A stretch of DNA of 5,270 nucleotides from Acidobacteriaceae bacterium (GCA_003156615.1 PMHI01000510.1:691-5960); one strand, 5' to 3'; counted from the first letter of the stretch, positions 1-5,049 are shown. Made by a program: numbers and translations. The notes: a model not told the origin generated them from the sequence alone.

Positions 1-2511
1 GAAGACACCACGCTGAAGCGCTTTGTCGCCATCAAGCGCATGTCGCCTCACGCCCGGTCCACTAAAGCCGACCGCAAACGCCTGCTCAAGGAAGCCCAGC
101 GCGCCTCCGCTCTCAACCACCCCAACCTCGGCTCCATCTTCGACGTAGTCGAGCACGCCGGCGAACTCTGGGTCGTGATGGAGTACATCGAAGGCAAGAC
201 TCTGCGTCATCGCCTCAAACAACCCATTTCCACCGACGAATTCTTCGCCATCGCCGCGCAATGCTGCGAAGGCCTGCAGGCCGCTCACGAAAAAGGCATC
301 ATTCACGGCGATATCAAGCCCGAGAACATCATGCTCACTCCCGGCAACCGGGTAAAGATTCTCGACTTCGGTGTTGCCCGCCGGGCCTGGAGCAGCAGTC
401 CCAGCGCCGACACCAAAAGCATGGAGACCATGACCCCCGCCGGTGGCACTCCCGCCTACATGGCTCCCGAAGTCCTGCTTCAGAAGCGCGATGACGGCCG
501 CTCTGACATCTTCTCCCTCGGCCTCGTCTTCTACGAAATGCTCGGCGGCGGGCAGCCCTTTCAAAGCGACAGTCTGGCCACCACCGTGGCACGCATCGTC
601 CACGACGACCCGCCCTCGCTCAAGAATGTTCCCGGCCCACTGGCCGCTGTCATTTCTCGCACCCTGGCTAAGGATCCCGATGCGCGCTATCCCAACGTCG
701 CCGTTCTCTTGGATGACCTGCGCCGCGTTCAACAAGGCGGAAAGCCGAAACGCGACCCGTCGGCTGCCGGCAATCTTCGCCGGTACCGTGGGCTTGCCGC
801 GTCGGCAATAGTCCTGATTGTCGTAGCGCTCCTCGCCTCTCCTCCTGCGCGCCGCTGGTTGCGCTCTTCGACTGCGAGTACCACCGCCACTCCATCCCAG
901 CCCATCGGACTGCCTCAAACCAAAATCCTGGCCGTCCTTCCCTTCACCGCCGTTGACGGCAACCCAAAACTCACCGCCCTCGGCGAGGGTTTGGTCGAAA
1001 GCCTGGCCAGCAAACTCGGCAAGCTCACCGAGGACCGCGCCTTTGAGGTCGTCCCCGCGCGCAACCTGCAGGACAAAAAGATTTCCACGCTCCCCGACGC
1101 CGCCCGGATGTTCGGCGCCAACCTCGGGCTCACTCTCGCCCTCGCGCCTCAGTCCGCCGGCCTGGTCAAAGTCACTTATTCTCTGCTCAATGCCCAAACT
1201 GGCGCGCCCATTGGCGGCGGCGCCCTCACCGTCCCCACCACAGACGCTTTCTCGGTGGAACAAGACGTCGCTGAAGGAACTGTCGAAGCCCTGCGCCTGC
1301 AGTTGCACCCTGAAGAAGAAACCGCTCTGAAATACCACGGCACCGATAAAGCAGAAGCCTACCAGTATTATCTGCAGGCGCAAGGCTATCTCCTCGATCA
1401 CAGCAGGGCTGAGAATCTCGACAACGCCGCCCTGATGGCCCGCGAAGCCCTCAAGCTCGATCCCAACTTCGGCATGGCCAAAGCCGTTCTCGGCGAGAGC
1501 TACTGGCTCAAGTATTCCGACACCAAGCAAAAGCAATGGATCGCCCCAGCCCAGACCGGCTGCAATGACGCCGTCAAACTCGGCAACGCCGGCACCGCCG
1601 GCCACGTCTGCCTCGGCCTGATCGAAGACGGCACTGGCCACTCGCCCGAGGCCGCTGCCGAATTTCAGCTCGCCCTCGGTCTCGAACCCACCAATGAAGA
1701 AGCCGCCATTGGTCTAGCGCTGGCCTACGAACACGAAGGCAAAATTACTGAAGCCGAAAAGGCCTACCAGCAAGCCATTCAGTCCCATCCCAACAGTCGC
1801 TACAGCTACAACCTTTTCGGCACGTTCTACCGGCGTCGCGCCGAGTATGACAAAGCCCTGCAAATGTTTGCGAAGGTTATTCAGATCGCTCCCGAGTGGT
1901 ACGGGACGTATGTGAATATCGGATCCATCTACAACGACATGGGCCAATACGAGAAGGGGATCGACCCCTTGAAAAGGTCCATCGCCATCCGGCCAAGCTA
2001 TTCCGGATATGTAAACCTCGGCGCAGCGTATTTTGGCCTCAATCGGTTTGACGACGCGGCCAAAGCCTACCAGGAGGCGATCAAGCTAGACCCTGAGCAG
2101 CAAGTCATTTGGGGCAATCTGGCCGCGGCCCTTTACTACGGCGGCAAGAAGGATCAGGCGGTGGGGCCAAGTCGCAAAGCGATCGAACTCGCGTTGGCAG
2201 ACTTAAGGGTCAATCCTCGCGATGCGGAATTGCTCAGCAGCTTGGCGGGTTATTATTCCATGCTCGGTGATCGCAAGAACGCACTGCTTTATCTGGGTCA
2301 GGCATTGCAGTACGGCCATAACGATAAAGGGATATTGTTTGACGCGGCCGGAGTGTATAGCCAACTCGGCGAAACCGGATTAGCAATCGAATGGCTGGGC
2401 AGGGCTGTGCAGGCCGGCTACACGACAGACAAGATTCGGAGCGATCCCGAGTTCGCTAAACTGGCCGGCAATCCGACTTACGAGCAGTTGATCAAGTCTT
2501 CACATCCGTAA
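1..2511 (+). CDS. Membrane-anchored Ser/Thr protein kinase with FlgO/TolB-like domain and TPR repeats (5' partial)
   Basis: The reading frame is open from base 1, and the residues before the first ATG (nt 40) read VAIK, the kinase subdomain II lysine (nt 25-36). The true start and the glycine-rich loop therefore lie upstream, and the ATG at 40 is internal. Of 836 visible residues (numbered from nt 1), about 1-245 are a PknB-type kinase domain: K12, catalytic loop HGDIKPEN (102-109), DFG (122-124), GTPAYMAPE ending at 157, and SDIFSLG from 168. The Arg of HRD is Gly, so this is a non-RD kinase; HGD is common in bacterial members. One membrane helix covers about 264-280, followed by basic residues. 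Residues about 309-440 (ILAVLPF..., then GEGLVESLASKL) resemble the FlgO/TolB-N type domain often found after such kinases. From about 455 to the end lie roughly eight TPR units, e.g. DDAAKAYQEAIKLDP. Inference: it phosphorylates Ser/Thr on cytoplasmic proteins in response to partners bound outside the membrane. The substrate is unknown. Confidence 0.95.
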   Translation, partial: EDTTLKRFVAIKRMSPHARSTKADRKRLLKEAQRASALNHPNLGSIFDVVEHAGELWVVMEYIEGKTLRHRLKQPISTDEFFAIAAQCCEGLQAAHEKGIIHGDIKPENIMLTPGNRVKILDFGVARRAWSSSPSADTKSMETMTPAGGTPAYMAPEVLLQKRDDGRSDIFSLGLVFYEMLGGGQPFQSDSLATTVARIVHDDPPSLKNVPGPLAAVISRTLAKDPDARYPNVAVLLDDLRRVQQGGKPKRDPSAAGNLRRYRGLAASAIVLIVVALLASPPARRWLRSSTASTTATPSQPIGLPQTKILAVLPFTAVDGNPKLTALGEGLVESLASKLGKLTEDRAFEVVPARNLQDKKISTLPDAARMFGANLGLTLALAPQSAGLVKVTYSLLNAQTGAPIGGGALTVPTTDAFSVEQDVAEGTVEALRLQLHPEEETALKYHGTDKAEAYQYYLQAQGYLLDHSRAENLDNAALMAREALKLDPNFGMAKAVLGESYWLKYSDTKQKQWIAPAQTGCNDAVKLGNAGTAGHVCLGLIEDGTGHSPEAAAEFQLALGLEPTNEEAAIGLALAYEHEGKITEAEKAYQQAIQSHPNSRYSYNLFGTFYRRRAEYDKALQMFAKVIQIAPEWYGTYVNIGSIYNDMGQYEKGIDPLKRSIAIRPSYSGYVNLGAAYFGLNRFDDAAKAYQEAIKLDPEQQVIWGNLAAALYYGGKKDQAVGPSRKAIELALADLRVNPRDAELLSSLAGYYSMLGDRKNALLYLGQALQYGHNDKGILFDAAGVYSQLGETGLAIEWLGRAVQAGYTTDKIRSDPEFAKLAGNPTYEQLIKSSHP

Positions 2512-2512
2512 A

Positions 2513-2535
2513 TTCCCGGCACACTTCGCCGGGAA
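2513..2535 (+). terminator. Hairpin 1 nt after the kinase stop codon
   Basis: TTCCCGGC (2513-2520) and GCCGGGAA (2528-2535) form a perfect 8-bp stem with a 7-nt loop, immediately after the TAA at 2509-2511. Position and stem strength fit a transcription end or a 3' protective hairpin. No T-run follows, so classical intrinsic termination is not clearly supported. Confidence 0.5.
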
Positions 2536-2564
2536 CGGGCCCACGAAATAAATGCTTTGGGGAT

Positions 2565-2635
2565 GGCGCGGCTTCTAGGGACGGCACGGCTTCAGTCCTT
2601 GAGCTGCCCTGAGTGAGCGAAGCGAGTCGAAGGAC
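2565..2635. repeat. REP-like intergenic repeat cluster
   Basis: Two 11-nt direct repeats of the form GGC(G/A)CGGCTTC lie at 2565-2575 and 2583-2593, 18 bp apart. They are followed by GTCCTT (2595-2600), which can pair with AAGGAC (2630-2635) around a segment containing CCCTGAG and GCGAAGCGAGTCG (about 2607-2628). Strings like this last one, and CGGCTTCA-type words, recur between genes in many environmental bacterial genomes including Acidobacteria; that is recalled knowledge, not a search. No ORF with a ribosome binding site is visible here. Most likely this is dispersed non-coding repeat DNA. Confidence 0.45.
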
Positions 2636-2655
2636 GCTGCTAAACCACCAAACAA

Positions 2656-2675
2656 CTCGGGCTTTAGAGCCCGAG
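2656..2675. repeat. Perfect 8-bp stem hairpin with TTAG loop
   Basis: CTCGGGCT (2656-2663) and AGCCCGAG (2668-2675) are exact inverted repeats around a 4-nt loop. The shape, a short GC-rich stem around a TTTAGAG-type centre, is typical of small palindromic intergenic repeats. It sits 110 bp before the first Cys-rich gene. It has no T-tract on either strand, so a terminator is less likely than a REP-type element. Confidence 0.5.
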
Positions 2676-2717
2676 GGCCAGCATTCGCTAACCCGAAAGG
2701 TTTAGGTGACGAATAAA

Positions 2718-2773
2718 ATTCCAGTCCTCGAGCGAAGGTTGTGTCGAGCCATCGCCCTGGTAATCCAAAAGGA
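2718..2773 (+). promoter_or_regulatory. Possible folded 5' leader and ribosome binding site of the first Cys-rich gene
   Basis: ATTCCAG (2718-2724) can pair with CTGGTAAT (2757-2764) leaving one bulged T. This encloses CCTCG...CGAAGG (2726-2738), which can itself form a small hairpin. The closing stem ends 2 nt before the sequence AAAAGGA (2767-2773) that serves as the likely Shine-Dalgarno for the start at 2785 (or GTG 2782). I do not recognise any known riboswitch class here, and short imperfect stems arise by chance, so the structure is tentative. Confidence 0.25.
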
Positions 2774-2784
2774 ACACACGCGTG

Positions 2785-3171
2785 ATGAAAGAAAAAAAAG
2801 GAAAGGGAAAGAAAACAGATTCAACCTCCCCCACCTCAAACATCTGCGACAATTTTTCAGGAGACCCTGGCGATCCCGTGCAGTGGCAGGGCGTCCCCGC
2901 ACGCTGCACCGTAAGTCAAGTAACATCCGGCGACCCTGAGCTCACGTTCCCCTTCACACCCGCGCAGGGGTCGAACGGGTCGTATTCCATGAGGCTGCCC
3001 ACCCTGGCCACCATTGGCATTGGGTCCACACCCGGGGCCGGCACTTACTATTTCAACGCGAGTTGCTGCTCCACAAGGGGCAGCCGTGTACTCCGTGAAC
3101 TTCCCCTAACGCCAGCAGTTCACCCGCGGGCGCGCGGCTTCCAGTCGAAGCCGAGCGCCCCGGCCATTTGA
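2785..3171 (+). CDS. Small four-cysteine protein, copy 1 (unrecognised; frameshifted C-terminus)
   Basis: I do not recognise this protein. From ATG 2785 (GTG 2782 is an alternative, 8 nt after the AAAGGA site) it reads 128 residues as it stands. Residues 2-10 are a lysine cluster encoded by a purine tract with eight A in a row (2792-2799). The core has NIC (19-21), FSGDPGDPVQWQGVP (24-38), RC (40-41), GTYYF (86-90) and SCC (93-95). It matches copy 2 at 17 of 20 residues from NIC to GVP. After SCCST the frame appears shifted: the current tail reads through the hairpin element that is non-coding after copy 2. Removing one G of GGGG (3077-3080) gives ...SCCSTRAAVYSVNFP and a stop at 3107-3109, a 107-residue protein. 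No signal peptide or membrane helix is seen. The GDPVQW...C...GTYxF..CC spacing faintly recalls a small cupredoxin-like beta sandwich; that is inference only. Confidence 0.6.
   Translation: MKEKKGKGKKTDSTSPTSNICDNFSGDPGDPVQWQGVPARCTVSQVTSGDPELTFPFTPAQGSNGSYSMRLPTLATIGIGSTPGAGTYYFNASCCSTRGSRVLRELPLTPAVHPRARGFQSKPSAPAI
3119..3160 (+). repeat. Conserved hairpin element after copy 1
   Basis: The strands 3128-3141 and 3147-3160 form a 14-position stem with a single G/A mismatch and a 5-nt CAGTC loop. It is preceded by TTCACCCGC. It lies between the restored stop of copy 1 (3109) and the ribosome binding site of copy 2 (AAAGGAG, 3171-3177). It may act as a terminator, an attenuator between the two genes or an RNA-stabilising element. 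There is no U-tract, only CATTTG shortly after it. Confidence 0.75.
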
Positions 3172-3185
3172 AAGGAGAAACAACT

Positions 3186-3431
3186 ATGTCAACTACCAGA
3201 ACCCCGAACATCTGCAGCGATTTTTCAGGAAACCCTGGCGACCCCGTGCAGTGGCAAGGCGTCCCACCAACCGGCTGCCAAATCACGGCGGACGGAACCT
3301 GGCCCTTCAACATAGGGCCCTCGATCACCCTTCCGAACCTCGTGACCGTCACCATTGCGTCCGGACTCGCGGCCGGTACTTACCATTTCGACGTGAGTTG
3401 CTGCTCCACCCACTCCGTAACCGTCTCCTAG
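3186..3431 (+). CDS. Small four-cysteine protein, copy 2 (unrecognised, 81 aa)
   Basis: ATG 3186 is chosen because AAAGGAG (3171-3177) sits 8 nt upstream; the in-frame TTG at 3168 lies before that site. The 81-residue product has no signal peptide or membrane helix, so it is predicted to be cytoplasmic. Visible features: NIC (8-10), FSGNPGDPVQWQGVP (13-27), GC (30-31), GTYHF (64-68), SCCSTH (71-76) and a final strand SVTVS. C10, C31, C72 and C73 are all shared with copy 1. Four conserved cysteines fit metal binding or two disulfides. The layout (GDxVxW, then a Cys-Gln-Ile-Thr-Ala-Asp-Gly stretch, then GTYxF..CCxxH and a terminal strand) is similar to small cupredoxins, with Cys at the position usually held by the first copper-binding His. 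This is a pattern resemblance, not a family assignment. The gene ends in TAG and is followed 9 nt later by the shared hairpin. Confidence 0.72.
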   Translation: MSTTRTPNICSDFSGNPGDPVQWQGVPPTGCQITADGTWPFNIGPSITLPNLVTVTIASGLAAGTYHFDVSCCSTHSVTVS

Positions 3432-3440
3432 CCTCACCAC

Positions 3441-3482
3441 TTCACCCGCGGGCGCGCGGTTTCCAGTCGAAGCCGAGCGCCC
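3441..3482 (+). repeat. Conserved hairpin element after copy 2
   Basis: This is the second copy of the element, differing from the first at one base (T3460 instead of C). That change turns a C-G pair of the stem 3450-3463 / 3469-3482 into a T-G (U-G in RNA) pair, so the fold is kept. The loop CAGTC is identical. It lies between convergent genes and could serve as a terminator for either, though no T-run flanks it on either strand. Confidence 0.75.
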
Positions 3483-3529
3483 GGCTGCTCCCCTTCGTTG
3501 TCTGCGTGCCTCCGTGGTAGGATCTCGTC

Positions 3530-4135
3530 TCACTTCCTCCAAAACCTCCCCACTCCCACGCGCACCTGCACCGTATTCAGCCCCGGATTCAGCGACGCCA
3601 GCCCCGCATTCGAAATGTGCAAATACCGCAACTCCACACTCCAGTTATATTTCGCGCCCAGCACATGCGTCCCCAGCGCGGCCGCCGACGTGAAGTTCAC
3701 CGTGTTCGTATAAGTCGGGACATTGTGATCGCTGAACAGCGTCCCCCCGCTCAGCTCAAAGTAAGGAGACAGCCGCCCCCGCCGCTTGAAATTCCACTTC
3801 AGCCCAAACGGATTGAATCCCACTCCATAGGCCGTATTCGCCGGCTGAAAAATCAAATACGCCGGTTCCGCATCCACCGCATACTCGAATCGTCCTCGCA
3901 AAAATCCCGGCAAATGCTCCCCTGTAATCACCCATCCATAACGCAGTCCCAAATCAAAAATCCCGGTGTGCGAAGTCCCGCCCGGAACCGAGTATCCACC
4001 GCCGGTCCAAACCTGTACCTCGTGCCCACCCTCCTCCGGCCCAGCCTCGGACTGCGCCAAGCCCCTAGTTGTGACAAAAATTAAGAATGCCAGAAAAGCA
4101 ACCAGCGCAATGCCGCCCCGCAATCTGATTTGCAT
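3530..4135 (-). CDS. PagL-like lipid A deacylase / acyloxyacyl hydrolase family outer-membrane protein
   Basis: The 201-residue product begins with a signal peptide: MQIRLRGG, a hydrophobic stretch (about 9-22) and a likely cut after GLA (27). The mature part shows alternating strands rich in Gly and aromatics, ending in VGVGRFWRK, as expected for a small outer-membrane beta barrel. The diagnostic motif is RYLHISNAGLASLNPGLN (170-187). In PagL enzymes this HxSNA...NxG segment carries the catalytic His and Ser, here H173 and S175. Known PagL removes the 3-O acyl chain of lipid A in the outer membrane. The family's catalytic Glu lies 12 residues after the Ser; here that position is N187, so activity is not assured. 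ATG 4135 is chosen because the signal peptide starts right there; no good Shine-Dalgarno precedes it. It converges with the Cys-rich genes and diverges from groES. The length fits the family. Confidence 0.85.
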   Translation of the reverse strand: MQIRLRGGIALVAFLAFLIFVTTRGLAQSEAGPEEGGHEVQVWTGGGYSVPGGTSHTGIFDLGLRYGWVITGEHLPGFLRGRFEYAVDAEPAYLIFQPANTAYGVGFNPFGLKWNFKRRGRLSPYFELSGGTLFSDHNVPTYTNTVNFTSAAALGTHVLGAKYNWSVELRYLHISNAGLASLNPGLNTVQVRVGVGRFWRK

Positions 4136-4226
4136 GATTAAAGAGGTTGCCCGACCATCACCAATTTTGCAAGCATGCTGCCTTACTCAGTGTTCCGCCG
4201 TGCCCTCTGCGTTGAAGACTTTAGGC

Positions 4227-4242
4227 CGTGATCCAGGTCACA
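4227..4242. promoter_or_regulatory. CRP/FNR-family-like palindrome
   Basis: The sequence CGTGA-TCCAGG-TCACA matches the two-fold pattern TGTGA-N6-TCACA of E. coli CRP at 9 of 10 arm positions. It lies 91 bp upstream of the deacylase start on the minus strand and about 66 bp before the possible small ORF at 4309. Whether a CRP/FNR-type regulator of this organism reads this sequence is unknown. Confidence 0.35.
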
Positions 4243-4308
4243 GCCTCCCCCACCACCCGGCGTTAGCCTTGACTCGTCCTCGATCGTCATCGTTCATCGC
4301 AGGCTCCG

Positions 4309-4443
4309 ATGTCCCGAGCGACGTCCAAATCAACATTCAGACCTGCACTGCTTTTTTCCCTCGTATTCATTTTCCTGACCGCGCTTTCCGTACAACAACC
4401 CAAACTCCCAACCAAGACTCCTCCCTTTAAGGGGCGAGCCTAG
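4309..4443 (+). CDS. Possible 44-residue exported peptide
   Basis: ATG 4309 to TAG 4441-4443 encodes 44 residues that look like a signal peptide and little else. A basic start (MSRATSKSTFR) is followed by a hydrophobic core at 13-28 (ALLFSLVFIFLTALSV) and a short Lys/Pro-rich tail (QQPKLPTKTPPFKGRA). No strong ribosome binding site is present, only GCAGGC at 4299-4304. It may be a genuine small secreted or membrane peptide, the decayed 5' end of a lost exported gene, or chance. I do not recognise it. Confidence 0.25.
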   Translation: MSRATSKSTFRPALLFSLVFIFLTALSVQQPKLPTKTPPFKGRA

Positions 4444-4510
4444 AGGCAGCTCGGCCGCAACGTATAAAATCGCTCAAGAACACAGGGTAAAGCTGGACTC
4501 TAGCAAACCC

Positions 4511-4534
4511 CGCAGTCACGAGGCGTGAGCTGCG
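4511..4534. repeat. Imperfect hairpin upstream of the groESL promoter
   Basis: CGCAGTCAC (4511-4519) pairs with GTGA (4525-4528) and CTGCG (4530-4534) with one bulged G, giving a 9-bp stem and a GAGGC loop. It ends 32 bp before the -35 box. It could terminate upstream transcription or mark a regulator site; no T-run follows. Confidence 0.4.
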
Positions 4535-4566
4535 AGAACTGAAACTGAGAAACTGGTTTCACGCCC

Positions 4567-4595
4567 TTGACATCCCCACACTCACATCCTATAAT
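4567..4595 (+). promoter_or_regulatory. Consensus sigma-70 promoter of groESL
   Basis: TTGACA (4567-4572) and TATAAT (4590-4595) are both perfect matches to the housekeeping consensus, with an ideal 17-bp spacer. Transcription should start near 4602, inside the CIRCE operator, leaving a leader of about 100 nt before groES. A perfect 12-bp palindrome GAAAC-TG-GTTTC (4549-4560) lies 6 bp before the -35. Confidence 0.93.
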
Positions 4596-4621
4596 TAGCA
4601 CTCGATAGGCGAGACTGCTAA
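4595..4621. promoter_or_regulatory. CIRCE operator (HrcA binding site)
   Basis: The left arm TTAGCACTC (4595-4603) is exact, the spacer (4604-4612) is the canonical 9 bp, and the right arm GACTGCTAA (4613-4621) differs from GAGTGCTAA at one position. CIRCE is the operator bound by the heat-shock repressor HrcA. Its first base is the last base of the -10 box and it covers the expected start site, so bound HrcA would block the promoter directly. Confidence 0.95.
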
Positions 4622-4700
4622 CAACACTCGCTAACCAACAACAATTCATAGGGTTACGTAACGTCAACCTCACTATCCAACCTTGAAAGGAGTCACACCC

Positions 4701-5045
4701 ATGGCAAAATTCAGCCCGCTACATGACCGTATTCTGGTCCGTCGCGTGGAAGAAGCTTCCACCACCCGAGGCGGCATCATCATCCCCGACTCGGCAAAAG
4801 ACAAGCCGCAAGAAGGGGAAGTCATTTCCACCGGCAAGGGACGCACCAACGATGAAGGCAAGACCTTCCCTCTCGCCGTTAAAGAGGGCGACCGCATCCT
4901 GTTCGGCAAGTACTCCGGCACCGAGATCAAGATCGATGGCGAAGACTTCATCATCATGAAAGAGGAAGAAGTCCTCGGCGTCCTAACCGGATCCTCGAGC
5001 TCCGCCAGTTCGAACAAGAAAGAAACGGTCGGCGCACGCCGATAA
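4701..5045 (+). CDS. groES: Co-chaperonin GroES
   Basis: This is the 10-kDa lid that caps GroEL in the ATP-driven folding cycle in the cytoplasm. ATG 4701 is preceded by GAAAGGAG (4685-4692) at 8 nt; the in-frame TTG at 4683 lies before this site and is rejected. Family features: [11 protein letters not shown] (5-15), mobile loop with GGIIIPD (24-30), GEVISTGKG (39-47), [35 protein letters not shown] (61-95). Canonical GroES ends at about residue 95. Here there is an 18-residue extension (97-114), [18 protein letters not shown], which is Ser- and Lys/Arg-rich and probably disordered. It is the first gene of a CIRCE-controlled operon with groEL. Confidence 0.97.
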   Translation: MAKFSPLHDRILVRRVEEASTTRGGIIIPDSAKDKPQEGEVISTGKGRTNDEGKTFPLAVKEGDRILFGKYSGTEIKIDGEDFIIMKEEEVLGVLTGSSSSASSNKKETVGARR

Positions 5046-5049
5046 GCGA

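Larger units (their letters stand above)
2839..3487 (+). repeat. Tandem duplication: Cys-rich gene plus 3' hairpin (units 2839-3166 and 3207-3487)
   Basis: Unit 1 (about 2839-3166) and unit 2 (about 3207-3487) have the same order: NIC...GVP coding block, variable middle, GTYxF..SCC block, stop, 9 nt, hairpin element. The first 60 nt of the coding block (2839-2898 against 3207-3266) agree at 53 positions. The 42-nt hairpin element (3119-3160 against 3441-3482) agrees at 41 positions. The middle differs and is 46 nt longer in unit 1, i.e. 15 codons plus the one-base frameshift. Confidence 0.85.
4136..4700. other. 565-bp intergenic region between divergent deacylase gene and groES
   Basis: No convincing full-length gene lies here. 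It holds a CRP/FNR-type palindrome (4227-4242), a possible 44-codon ORF for an exported peptide (4309-4443), a hairpin (4511-4534), a small palindrome (4549-4560), the groESL promoter (4567-4595), the CIRCE operator (4595-4621) and an untranslated leader of about 100 nt ending in the groES ribosome binding site (4685-4692). I see no tRNA or known ncRNA. The promoter of the minus-strand gene is not evident. Confidence 0.6.

Noticed and set aside
40..42. ATG at 40 as the kinase start
   Set aside because: The frame is open upstream and encodes the VAIK lysine motif at 25-36, which the kinase needs. The gene starts outside the window.
953..1330. Second plus-strand frame inside the kinase gene
   Set aside because: Low-complexity Ser/Pro/Ala composition typical of a shifted GC-rich frame, fully inside the kinase CDS.
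2656..2781. A cyclic-di-GMP (GEMM) or other known riboswitch
   Set aside because: Hairpins and an AACCCGAAAGGTT loop are present, but the conserved core segments of GEMM or other classes I know are not.
2706..2939. A GTG-started 77-codon frame overlapping copy 1
   Set aside because: It overlaps copy 1 in another frame, has no recognisable motif, and copy 2 shows that the other frame is the conserved one.
2839..3487. CRISPR array or insertion sequence
   Set aside because: Only two long diverged units are present, with no short regular repeats, no transposase and no terminal inverted repeats or target-site duplications.
3053..3542. Two minus-strand open frames opposite the Cys-rich genes
   Set aside because: They are antisense to the conserved coding blocks and run across the hairpin elements; their similarity to each other is explained by the DNA duplication.
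3617..4430. Two plus-strand open frames opposite the deacylase gene
   Set aside because: The minus strand encodes a clear signal peptide and PagL-type active-site motif; the plus-strand frames are Pro/Arg-rich shadows without ribosome binding sites.
4622..4640. A second CIRCE half-site (ACTCGCTAA at 4627-4635)
   Set aside because: It matches the arm only loosely and has no partner at 9-bp spacing.
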